From JABDBK01 sp964453575 (GTDB lineage: Bacteria; Pseudomonadota; Gammaproteobacteria; DSM-16500), in contig CAYVRW010000122.1 of the NCBI GenBank assembly GCA_964453575.1, forward strand, positions 1 through 5,501: 5,501 bases of DNA. The letters are read 5' to 3'. Positions within the stretch are counted from its first letter, which is position 1. Every line of letters starts with the position of its first letter. The translations under genes and the position numbers were made by a program. Of this stretch, positions 1-5,479 are shown piece by piece. The notes beneath the pieces were generated by a model. The model made no database searches. It was not told the origin of the DNA and saw nothing but the letters and a program-made list of their open reading frames with translations.

Positions 1-891
1 GCCTGTTTTGATGTCGAATCATTACCCGAATTAGAACGTATTAATAGCATTGCTGAAAAGCGGCAAGTCATCGCCACAGTAGCGGTACGTGTCAATCCTA
101 ATATTGATGCACGTACCCATCCCCATATTTCAACAGGTTTAAATATCAATAAATTTGGCATTGAGTACAGTGAAGTTTTGCCGCTTTGTCAAAAAATTCA
201 AAAAATGCCGCATATTAAATTAATCGGCATCGCTTGTCATATTGGGTCACAACTGACTGAGTTAGCGCCATTTTTAGAAGCATCTGATCGTATGTTAGAT
301 TTGCTGCAACAATTAAAAAGAACGGGGATAACGTTGACTCATATTAATATAGGCGGAGGTTTAGGTGTGCAATATCATCATGAAAAACCTCCTACGCTTC
401 CGGAATATGCAAAAGCCCTACGTCAAAAATTTGAAAATCAGTCTATTGAATTAATTATAGAACCAGGCCGAGCATTGGTCGCTAATGCAGGTATATTACT
501 TACTAAAGTGGAATATATTAAAACGACCAGCCATAAAAATTTTGCTATCGTAGATGCGGGAATGAATGATTTAATGCGTCCAGCATTATATGACGCTTGG
601 CATGAAATATTGCCTATTAGTTTACGTTATGGCGATACCTATTTTTATGATATTGCAGGTCCAGTGTGTGAATCGGCAGATATATTAGGTAAAAACCGCC
701 AAATTGCATTAGAACCAGATGATACAGTCGCAATCATGACCGCAGGTGCTTATGGATTTTCAATGGGTTCCAATTACAATTCAAGACCAAGACCTGCTGA
801 GGTGATGATTAAAGATGGCAAAGCCTATTTGATTAGGAAAAGAGAAACATTAAGTGATTTATTGATTTTAGAAAAAAGCCTTCTAGGTTAA
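1..891 (+). CDS. lysA: Diaminopimelate decarboxylase LysA, C-terminal part (5' end outside window)
   Basis: This cytoplasmic PLP enzyme decarboxylates meso-diaminopimelate to L-lysine, the last step of lysine synthesis. The open frame enters at base 1 without a start and encodes 296 residues. The family is usually about 415-420 residues, so roughly 120 N-terminal residues, including the PLP-binding lysine, are outside the window. Visible family motifs, numbered from the window start, are RVNPN with the HPHISTG segment and NKFG in the barrel, HIGSQ (80-84), the glycine-rich phosphate-binding GGGLG (118-122), EPGR (154-157), VDAGMNDLMRP, GPVCESAD with the active-site cysteine at about 223, and GAYGFSMGSNYNSRPRP near the end. 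All the key C-terminal residues are present and there is no frameshift, so the gene looks functional. A start at 178 would cut the barrel and is not credible. The TAA stop lies in the loop of the downstream terminator. Identification is very secure. Confidence 0.97.
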   Translation, partial: ACFDVESLPELERINSIAEKRQVIATVAVRVNPNIDARTHPHISTGLNINKFGIEYSEVLPLCQKIQKMPHIKLIGIACHIGSQLTELAPFLEASDRMLDLLQQLKRTGITLTHINIGGGLGVQYHHEKPPTLPEYAKALRQKFENQSIELIIEPGRALVANAGILLTKVEYIKTTSHKNFAIVDAGMNDLMRPALYDAWHEILPISLRYGDTYFYDIAGPVCESADILGKNRQIALEPDDTVAIMTAGAYGFSMGSNYNSRPRPAEVMIKDGKAYLIRKRETLSDLLILEKSLLG

Positions 892-903
892 CAGAAGGCT
901 TTT
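874..903. terminator. Bidirectional intrinsic terminator between lysA and the converging operon
   Basis: A perfect 11-bp stem (AAAAGCCTTCT at 874-884 with AGAAGGCTTTT at 893-903) encloses an 8-base loop. On the plus strand the stem runs into TTTTGTTT. On the minus strand it runs into six U residues (complement of 872-877). It therefore fits a rho-independent terminator for both lysA and the minus-strand gene that stops at 919. The lysA stop codon (889-891) is inside the loop, so ribosomes finishing lysA will cover part of the hairpin. Confidence 0.88.
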
Positions 904-918
904 GTTTCACGAAGTTCG

Positions 919-1686
919 TTAAGAAGGTTTTTTCCCATGGGAAGAGTTGAGATGAAGCTCCTTTTGCAGTTTTCTCTCGTCTATATGCGCTTTAACATCC
1001 TTCATTACATCATGGCAATGGATATTTTTTAAGATTTTTCCCATATCCAAGATACGCATGGCGGCGTCCTGATAATGTTGTTGGCAATGTTGTCTACGCT
1101 CATCAGAAGTGAGATTAGGATTAAGATTCATGGCAGGAAAAATAAAATCTCTTAGAGTCGGGCTGTGTTTTGCTAACTCCAATACAGCTTTGATGGTACG
1201 CATATCAATTTTTGGATCGCGATTTTCTTTTAGCGCTTTTTCAATATGTTTATGCATGTCCTCGACTGGATATTCATTGGGTGGTGATAAAGCTGTTAAT
1301 GATTTTAGCAGCCAATTTTCTTCAGAGGTATAGATAGGTACCGAATCTTCTTTCTCAAGTTCTTCAAATACCCCTCGCATGATTTTAGCTTCTTCGGCGC
1401 TTTTAGCATTTTGTTTTTCTTTCCATGCCATATATTGGACAATACTTTGATAGGCAGCGGCACGATTAGCCATTTCTAATTGTTTTTCTTTGTTATATTC
1501 TTCATTTAACGCAATATTAGTGAGAATATTTTCATACTTCTGTTTTTCTGGATTTTCTATAGAATTCGAATCCAATATGAGCTGCCAATCAAAACTGGAG
1601 AGTGGCTTACCTGCAGACATTTTAAGATAAACTGAAGTATCGTTGTAGTTTTGTTTATCGTCGTAGTTTTGTTTTTCATTTGGCAT
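919..1686 (-). CDS. Unrecognised soluble helical protein, coupled to the diguanylate cyclase gene
   Basis: I do not recognise this 255-residue protein. It has no signal peptide and no membrane segment. It is very polar and looks largely helical, with a long charged stretch at about 41-113 rich in E, K, N and Q that could form coiled coil. The N-terminus has a tandem six-residue repeat (KQNYDD, KQNYND; residues 5-16). The C-terminal third has His/Cys clusters (HCQQHYQ at 200-206, NIHCHD at 221-226), and the tail is basic (HGKKPS). The start at 1686 is supported by AGGGGA (1693-1698) six bases upstream. The start lies inside the end of the cyclase gene (11-base overlap), so the two are probably translationally coupled and co-transcribed. 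Function could relate to c-di-GMP output, or the protein could be a secreted effector if the host is a Legionellales member; the sequence decides neither. The gene is credible because of its length, ribosome site and operon position. Confidence 0.85.
   Translation of the reverse strand: MPNEKQNYDDKQNYNDTSVYLKMSAGKPLSSFDWQLILDSNSIENPEKQKYENILTNIALNEEYNKEKQLEMANRAAAYQSIVQYMAWKEKQNAKSAEEAKIMRGVFEELEKEDSVPIYTSEENWLLKSLTALSPPNEYPVEDMHKHIEKALKENRDPKIDMRTIKAVLELAKHSPTLRDFIFPAMNLNPNLTSDERRQHCQQHYQDAAMRILDMGKILKNIHCHDVMKDVKAHIDERKLQKELHLNSSHGKKPS
1639..1674 (-). repeat. 18-bp tandem repeat in the 5' end of the unrecognised gene
   Basis: Two adjacent 18-base units (1639-1656 and 1657-1674) match at 17 of 18 positions. 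They encode KQNYND and KQNYDD near the protein's N-terminus. The near identity at the DNA level indicates a recent in-frame duplication and a site where copy number could vary by slippage. Confidence 0.85.
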
Positions 1687-2875
1687 AATCTATCCCCTGA
1701 TTTAGATTAAAATGATAACTGTTACCGCCATTTTCTTTGACAAAATACATCGCTCGATCAGCCACAGCAATTAATTTTTTGCTATCAGTACCATCTAAAG
1801 GATACAGGCTGATGCCTATACTTGCAAAAACATGGGTTTCAATATCATCAATTTTAATGGGTTTTGCAATGGATTGACAGATACGGTCTGCAATTTCTGC
1901 TATTCTTTTTAAATTAGGTATGTTTTCTAAAATAATTGTTATTTCATCGCCGCCCATGCGCGCTACGGTATCCGTTTCACGTAAGATATTTTTGATGCGG
2001 GCAATCACTACTAACAATAATTGATCACCGGCATGATGACCATAGGTATCATTCACTTCTTTAAATTTATCGATGTCTAAATAAAGTAATGCAAAACTGT
2101 GGTGGTGATGGGCTGATCGCTTGATAACATCTTGCAGAATAACCTCGAATAAATGCCGATTTGCCACTTGTGTTAAAGGATCGTGGGTTGCTTCCTTTTG
2201 CAGACGTTTATTGGTTATTTCCAATTGTTCTTTGGCAAGTTGTAGCTCAACTAATAGGCTATCATTTTCAAAACGAAGGAATAATGCATCATAAATAATG
2301 CGATGCATCTTGAAGGATAAAGAAACCAAATATGCGGTAAATACAGTAATGGTGAAGGAAAATAAAAAATAGAGTATATGTGATATTGAAAAAAAATGTA
2401 CAACAAGGGGCAGTAGGGCTGCAAGAAGAAATAGAATAATGGCTTCTAGAATATAAGAATTAAGTGGAACGGCACCCGCTGTAATACCAGCTAAGATAAT
2501 TAAAACGAATGTTCGTTCTAACGAAGATTGTTCAGGTAATAACAGTGAAGTGCCAGTCAAACCCCACATGATACCGCCTAATAGCGCACCTACAGTAAAT
2601 AAATTTCGCCAGAGCCTAATATTGGCATCTTTATGACTGCGACGGATAAATATTTTATATAAAATCATCCTAGCTGCCGCAACCAAGATAAAGACGGCAT
2701 ACCATGAAAATACCACTGTCTCATCAGTACCAGCAGCGCATAAGAAAATCATTACCATAGTGCTGCAAATAATGGAGGCAATAAATCCAAGGTTGGCTTG
2801 AGCATAAATATTCTCCACAAGGGCTATTTCGACCTTGGCATTGATGGTATCTCTAAGAGATAATTTTTGATTCAT
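1676..2875 (-). CDS. Membrane-bound diguanylate cyclase (six-helix sensor region plus GGDEF domain)
   Basis: This inner-membrane protein of 399 residues is predicted to make cyclic di-GMP from two GTP. About six hydrophobic segments (roughly 29-48, 56-77, 92-113, 121-139, 142-161, 164-188) form the N-terminal part. A helical linker (about 201-230) probably acts as the dimerising signalling helix. The GGDEF domain then starts at HDPLTQVANR (231-240). It keeps DIDKFKEVND (267-276) for metal and base contact, and the signature as GGDEI (308-312), with the final Phe changed to Ile. RETD (299-302) is in register for the allosteric c-di-GMP inhibitory site, so product inhibition is likely. There is no EAL or HD-GYP domain. 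The membrane part does not match a named sensor family that I can assign. A weak purine-rich site (AAGAG) precedes the ATG. The gene is the first of a two-gene unit and diverges from cpdA. Confidence 0.95.
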   Translation of the reverse strand: MNQKLSLRDTINAKVEIALVENIYAQANLGFIASIICSTMVMIFLCAAGTDETVVFSWYAVFILVAAARMILYKIFIRRSHKDANIRLWRNLFTVGALLGGIMWGLTGTSLLLPEQSSLERTFVLIILAGITAGAVPLNSYILEAIILFLLAALLPLVVHFFSISHILYFLFSFTITVFTAYLVSLSFKMHRIIYDALFLRFENDSLLVELQLAKEQLEITNKRLQKEATHDPLTQVANRHLFEVILQDVIKRSAHHHHSFALLYLDIDKFKEVNDTYGHHAGDQLLLVVIARIKNILRETDTVARMGGDEITIILENIPNLKRIAEIADRICQSIAKPIKIDDIETHVFASIGISLYPLDGTDSKKLIAVADRAMYFVKENGGNSYHFNLNQGIDYAK

Positions 2876-2910
2876 GTTATGCGGCTCTTTTTGAGTATCT
2901 TTATTCTATT

Positions 2911-2941
2911 ATTATACTGCAGTATAGAAGCTTGAAGTGAA
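2911..2941 (-). promoter_or_regulatory. Probable sigma-70 promoter for the diguanylate cyclase operon
   Basis: On the minus strand a perfect TATAAT (complement of 2911-2916) is preceded at 19 bases by TTCACT (complement of 2936-2941), a four-of-six match to the -35 box. Transcription would begin near 2904, giving a leader of about 29 bases before the ATG at 2875. The -10 is strong. The -35 and its long spacer are weak, which would fit an activated or regulated promoter. Confidence 0.45.
2913..2926. promoter_or_regulatory. 14-bp perfect palindrome overlapping the cyclase -10 box (possible operator)
   Basis: TATACTGCAGTATA is a perfect 7+7 palindrome that shares four bases with the predicted -10 of the minus-strand promoter. 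A repressor bound here would occlude the polymerase. It has CTG and CAG halves but no spacer between them, so it is not a standard LexA box. The binding protein is unknown. Confidence 0.4.
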
Positions 2942-3014
2942 TAAACAAACATCATGTATTTGTTTTATGTATTATTTATAACCAATATGTATGATATCAT
3001 GGCGAATCGTTGTT

Positions 3015-3030
3015 ATGTTAAAATTAACAT
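3015..3030. promoter_or_regulatory. Inverted repeat ATGTTAA-N2-TTAACAT upstream of cpdA (possible operator)
   Basis: Seven-base arms (3015-3021 and 3024-3030) are perfectly complementary around an AA spacer. Further half-sites flank it: TGTTA at 3011-3015 and TTAACA at 3034-3039. The element overlaps the proposed -35 and spacer of the cpdA promoter, a typical repressor position. It does not match the CRP consensus. In such AT-rich DNA chance is a real alternative. Confidence 0.35.
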
Positions 3031-3046
3031 ATATTAACACTATGAT
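3018..3046 (+). promoter_or_regulatory. Candidate promoter for the cpdA operon
   Basis: TTAAAA (3018-3023) and TATGAT (3041-3046) are separated by 17 bases, with four-of-six and five-of-six matches to sigma-70 boxes. Transcription would begin near 3053, which excludes the ATG at 3050 and leaves a very short leader to the ATG at 3062. A second TATGAT at 2990-2995 lacks a convincing -35. The AT-rich background makes this assignment tentative. Confidence 0.3.
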
Positions 3047-3051
3047 TTTAT

Positions 3052-3055
3052 GGAA
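3052..3055 (+). promoter_or_regulatory. Ribosome binding site that decides the cpdA start
   Basis: GGAA begins ten bases before the ATG at 3062, leaving about seven bases between GGA and the start, a normal spacing. The upstream in-frame ATG at 3050 is preceded only by T/A-rich sequence with no purine-rich site, and this GGAA would lie inside its coding region. The internal ATG is therefore preferred. Confidence 0.5.
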
Positions 3056-3061
3056 ATCTTT

Positions 3062-3847
3062 ATGCGGATAGTGCAAATTAGCGACACTCATTTATATGCT
3101 GACAAACAAGAAGAGCTGCTTGGCGTGAAGACTTTTGAAAGTTTTCTTGCCGTCGTTAATTTATTGAAAGCGGATAAAAATAAACCTGATATGATTATTT
3201 TAACAGGCGATATATCCCAGGATAATTCAGAACAAGCTTATCGTCATGTAGCGGACATATTAAAAGAATTTAAGGTCCCTGTTTATTTTGTCTTGGGCAA
3301 TCACGATGATTCCGATGTTATAAAACGCTTGTTTCCCCTTGATAATATTTCAGACCTGAAAAATATTATTGTTGATCGTTGGAACCTTATATTGCTAGAT
3401 TCACAATTGCCTGGCTATGTTAAAGGTCATTTAGATAAGTCCCAACTTGATTATATGCAAACATGTTTGGAAAAATATCCCGATCATCACGCAATCGTGA
3501 TGTTTCATCATCAGCCTATTCCAGTGGGTTCTGCTTGGTTAGATCAATATATCCTGACGAATGCAGATGAATTTTGGCGGCTTATAAAAAAATGCCCGCA
3601 ATTAAAAACCATATTTTTTGGCCATGTTCATCAGGTGCATGAAAGCCAAAAACAAGGTGTAAAATGTTATTCTGCACCATCCACATGTATTCAATTTATG
3701 AGAAATAAAGATGATTTTTCATTAGAAAATTTAAATCCAGGCTATCGATGGATTGAATTGTCCCAAGATGGTGAGTTAAAAACAGGTGTTTGTAGGGTTC
3801 CACATTATATTGGAACGTTTCAAGCGGATGCAAAAGGTTATAAATAG
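3062..3847 (+). CDS. cpdA: 3',5'-cyclic-AMP phosphodiesterase CpdA
   Basis: This cytoplasmic metallophosphoesterase hydrolyses cAMP to AMP and so lowers CRP-cAMP signalling. From the start at 3062 it has 261 residues, close to the roughly 275 of E. coli CpdA, and resembles it along its whole length. Metal-binding motifs are complete: QISDTH (D8, H10), TGD (D50), GNHD (N80, H81), FHHQP (H149, H150) and GHVH (H188, H190). CpdA-type segments are also present: LLGVKTFES near the start, LLDSQ, GSAWLDQ, and APSTCIQF followed by NPGYRWIEL. A start at 3050 would add only four residues (MEIF) and lacks a ribosome site. The gene leads a three-gene operon, and its TAG stop overlaps the next GTG by one base. 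It is divergent from a c-di-GMP synthase. Intact catalytic residues suggest an active enzyme. Confidence 0.95.
   Translation: MRIVQISDTHLYADKQEELLGVKTFESFLAVVNLLKADKNKPDMIILTGDISQDNSEQAYRHVADILKEFKVPVYFVLGNHDDSDVIKRLFPLDNISDLKNIIVDRWNLILLDSQLPGYVKGHLDKSQLDYMQTCLEKYPDHHAIVMFHHQPIPVGSAWLDQYILTNADEFWRLIKKCPQLKTIFFGHVHQVHESQKQGVKCYSAPSTCIQFMRNKDDFSLENLNPGYRWIELSQDGELKTGVCRVPHYIGTFQADAKGYK
3834..3837 (+). promoter_or_regulatory. Ribosome binding site supporting the GTG start of the methyltransferase
   Basis: AAGG lies within the last cpdA codons, nine bases before the GTG at 3847. The later in-frame ATG at 3877 is preceded by pyrimidine-rich sequence with no comparable site. This supports the rare GTG start and coupling to cpdA translation. 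Confidence 0.5.
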
Positions 3848-4449
3848 TGATTCAAAGTCTCCTTCCCATTCATGAAATGATACAATCGTATCTTGACAAC
3901 GTTTATGCATCTTTTGCTAACGATATTAAAAAAACGTTGCATTTTAAAGGTAATGAAATTTACGGCGAAATTCTTTATTACAGTGCCATTAAACTCATTC
4001 AGGACTTAAGTATTACAGCAAAGGACCATTTTTTAGATATAGGTTCAGGGTTGGGTAAGTTAGCATGTTATGTGTATTTCGCAAGTGAGGCGGCCTCTGT
4101 TACCGGCATCGAAATTAATTCTGCAAGACATGCTATTGCCATACAAATTAAACAATTGATCCAAACACAATTACCTCGCATGTTTGAAAATAGGGAATTC
4201 TCATTAATAGAAGGAGATTTTCTAGTATCATCATTTGAAAAAGCTACCATTGTTTATCTGTGTTCAACCATTTTTTCATATGAATTGCTAGAAAAAATAG
4301 GATTAACATTAAACAAAATGCCAAATGTGATTAAAATTGCAAGTTTTAGAAAGCTTCCCTATTTATCGAATTTCAGATGCATTAAAAGAACGTTAATTCA
4401 TTGCAGTTGGGAACGGGTTAGTTGTTATATTTATGAGAGAAAAAAATAA
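3847..4449 (+). CDS. DOT1-like class I SAM-dependent methyltransferase
   Basis: This 200-residue soluble protein carries a compact Rossmann methyltransferase fold. The SAM-binding motif I is FLDIGSGLGK (62-71), followed by an acidic residue at the end of strand 2 in GIEI (E89) and by EGDF (122-125). The YGEI segment (39-42) before motif I, the GSGLGK variant and a strand at TIVYLCSTIFS (134-144) in place of a usual catalytic NPPY motif resemble the DOT1 histone-lysine methyltransferase superfamily, which also occurs in some bacteria and archaea. The substrate is unknown. The real target could be a bacterial protein or a small molecule, and a host-protein target is speculative. It starts at GTG, overlapping the cpdA stop by one base, and its TAA overlaps the next ATG by one base, so it is firmly in the operon. 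The C-terminus ends in a basic ERKK. The methyltransferase fold is secure and the DOT1 subgroup less so. Confidence 0.88.
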   Translation: MIQSLLPIHEMIQSYLDNVYASFANDIKKTLHFKGNEIYGEILYYSAIKLIQDLSITAKDHFLDIGSGLGKLACYVYFASEAASVTGIEINSARHAIAIQIKQLIQTQLPRMFENREFSLIEGDFLVSSFEKATIVYLCSTIFSYELLEKIGLTLNKMPNVIKIASFRKLPYLSNFRCIKRTLIHCSWERVSCYIYERKK

Positions 4450-5387
4450 TGGATAATATTGCATATTTGGCAGCAGAAATTCCAAAATATATTCATACGT
4501 ATAAACGCTTTAGTTATGCATTGACTTATAATTTATTAAAATTAAAGCGTTTTGCTGTGCTTACTATCATGGCATTTAGTTTTCAGTATTTATGTATTTA
4601 TCATTTACAATCATTCTATCCGGTATATCCCATATATCCAGCTATGGGAATTGCTTTTGCAGTGATTTCAATTCTGGGTGAAAATGCGATTTTAGGGCTA
4701 TTAGGCGGTGCAGTATGCGCCTATTATTTAAAAGGCTTTAATGCCTCATCGATTATTCTTTATTCCATGGCTGACATTGTCTGTGCTTGTTTGGGGGCAT
4801 ATTTATGCCGTCCTATTTTTGCATCAGATATTCCAAAGCATATCACGTTGACTTTATGGGTGCGATTTTTATTAATGAGTGCTTTGGTCAGTGGTTTATC
4901 GGGCTTGTTAAGATTGAGCGCACTTCTCATGCAAGAGCAAACATTACCAGCATTAATGGCGATATTTTATATTTATATGGATTTATGGCTGGCCGATTTA
5001 AATGCGATTATTATTTTCTACACTTTTTTAACAACGTGGTTATCGATTTACATGAGTAGGGAAAAAGTTTCAAATAAACGCATAAGTTGGTATCACATTG
5101 CAGCTTTTATTTTATATATAACTGTTTGTATTTTGATGATGAAAAAAACGGCGCTTATTTATGTACTATGTGCCGGCATGGTGATGACGATGTTTTTTGC
5201 TTATGTACATGGCATAGTGATTGCAACGTTATTAATGTATGTGATGAGCATGCTTTATTTAAGTTATTTTGTGGGACATCAAATAGAATTTTTAAAATGG
5301 TTAGGGTTCCGTGGGTATACTCTAGTACCGGTATTGTTGTTTGGGTTCACTTGCAGTGCAATAGTCATTGCAAATGCGAGCGATTAG
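4449..5387 (+). CDS. Integral membrane protein resembling a stand-alone MASE1 sensor domain
   Basis: This 312-residue protein has a cytoplasmic-looking N-terminal extension (1-33), then about nine or ten hydrophobic segments (near 34-52, 61-77, 80-95, 101-122, 133-158, 168-200, 214-231, 234-252, 254-274, 290-308). Features recalling MASE1 are a proline-glycine turn opening a helix (YPAMGIAF, 63-70), SILGENAILGLLGGA (74-88), and an aromatic/acidic DLWLAD (178-183) in the position of the family's W-x-GD element. MASE1 domains normally precede GGDEF, EAL or histidine-kinase output modules. Here the protein ends after the last helix with only a two- or three-residue tail, and no output domain follows. 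It may act through a partner protein or as a transporter-like protein. It starts one base inside the methyltransferase stop, with GAGAGA (4435-4440) as ribosome site. It is a certain membrane protein with moderate family confidence. Confidence 0.85.
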   Translation: MDNIAYLAAEIPKYIHTYKRFSYALTYNLLKLKRFAVLTIMAFSFQYLCIYHLQSFYPVYPIYPAMGIAFAVISILGENAILGLLGGAVCAYYLKGFNASSIILYSMADIVCACLGAYLCRPIFASDIPKHITLTLWVRFLLMSALVSGLSGLLRLSALLMQEQTLPALMAIFYIYMDLWLADLNAIIIFYTFLTTWLSIYMSREKVSNKRISWYHIAAFILYITVCILMMKKTALIYVLCAGMVMTMFFAYVHGIVIATLLMYVMSMLYLSYFVGHQIEFLKWLGFRGYTLVPVLLFGFTCSAIVIANASD

Positions 5388-5396
5388 TTTTTATCT

Positions 5397-5433
5397 CCTT
5401 CCCTCCAATTTGCTTTTTAAATTGGAGGGAAGG
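5397..5433. repeat. Perfect 15-bp-stem hairpin, REP-like or terminator
   Basis: CCTTCCCTCCAATTT (5397-5411) pairs perfectly with 5419-5433 around a seven-base loop, GCTTTTT. It begins nine bases after the stop of the membrane protein, so it could end or stabilise the operon transcript. It is not followed by a T-tract on either strand, so a classical intrinsic terminator is doubtful. The GC-rich arms contrast with the surrounding AT-rich DNA, and a related half-element at 5480 suggests a dispersed repeat family. Confidence 0.8.
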
Positions 5434-5445
5434 GTTAGGGTTGGG
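5427..5445 (+). other. Canonical G-quadruplex motif
   Basis: Four GGG runs are separated by AA, TTA and TT (5427-5429, 5432-5434, 5438-5440, 5443-5445), meeting the G3-loop1-7 rule. The first two runs are also in the right arm of the 15-bp hairpin, so quadruplex and hairpin would be mutually exclusive folds in the transcript or single-stranded DNA. Confidence 0.6.
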
Positions 5446-5479
5446 ACTGTAGGATCGACGCATAATTTGAGAAGAAAGT

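Noticed and set aside
932..943. 12-bp palindrome TTCCCATGGGAA
   Set aside because: It lies within the coding 3' end of the unrecognised gene, is not followed by a T-run in the relevant direction, and the gene already has a strong terminator. Probably chance.
1109..1333. Plus-strand open frame of 74 codons
   Set aside because: It lies wholly antisense within the unrecognised minus-strand gene, has no ribosome site and no protein-like features of its own.
2913..2926. LexA (SOS) operator
   Set aside because: CTG and CAG are adjacent rather than separated by the ten-base spacer of the gammaproteobacterial SOS box.
2991..3000. ATGATATCAT palindrome and nearby TATGAT as a cpdA promoter
   Set aside because: No acceptable -35 box lies 16-18 bases upstream, and a ten-base AT-rich palindrome is expected by chance here.
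3050..3061. Four-residue longer start for CpdA
   Set aside because: No purine-rich site precedes the ATG at 3050, and the GGAA at 3052-3055 correctly serves the ATG at 3062. It cannot be fully excluded.
4068..4250. Minus-strand open frame of 60 codons
   Set aside because: It is antisense inside the methyltransferase motif I region, where the sense strand carries clear conserved motifs.
4787..5059. Plus-strand open frame of 90 codons
   Set aside because: It is an out-of-frame reading of the membrane protein gene, rich in Cys, Phe and Tyr, as expected from shifted hydrophobic codons.
5087..5452. Plus-strand open frame of 121 codons
   Set aside because: It is mostly a shifted reading of the membrane protein gene and its tail runs through the hairpin. 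No ribosome site or family resemblance is visible.
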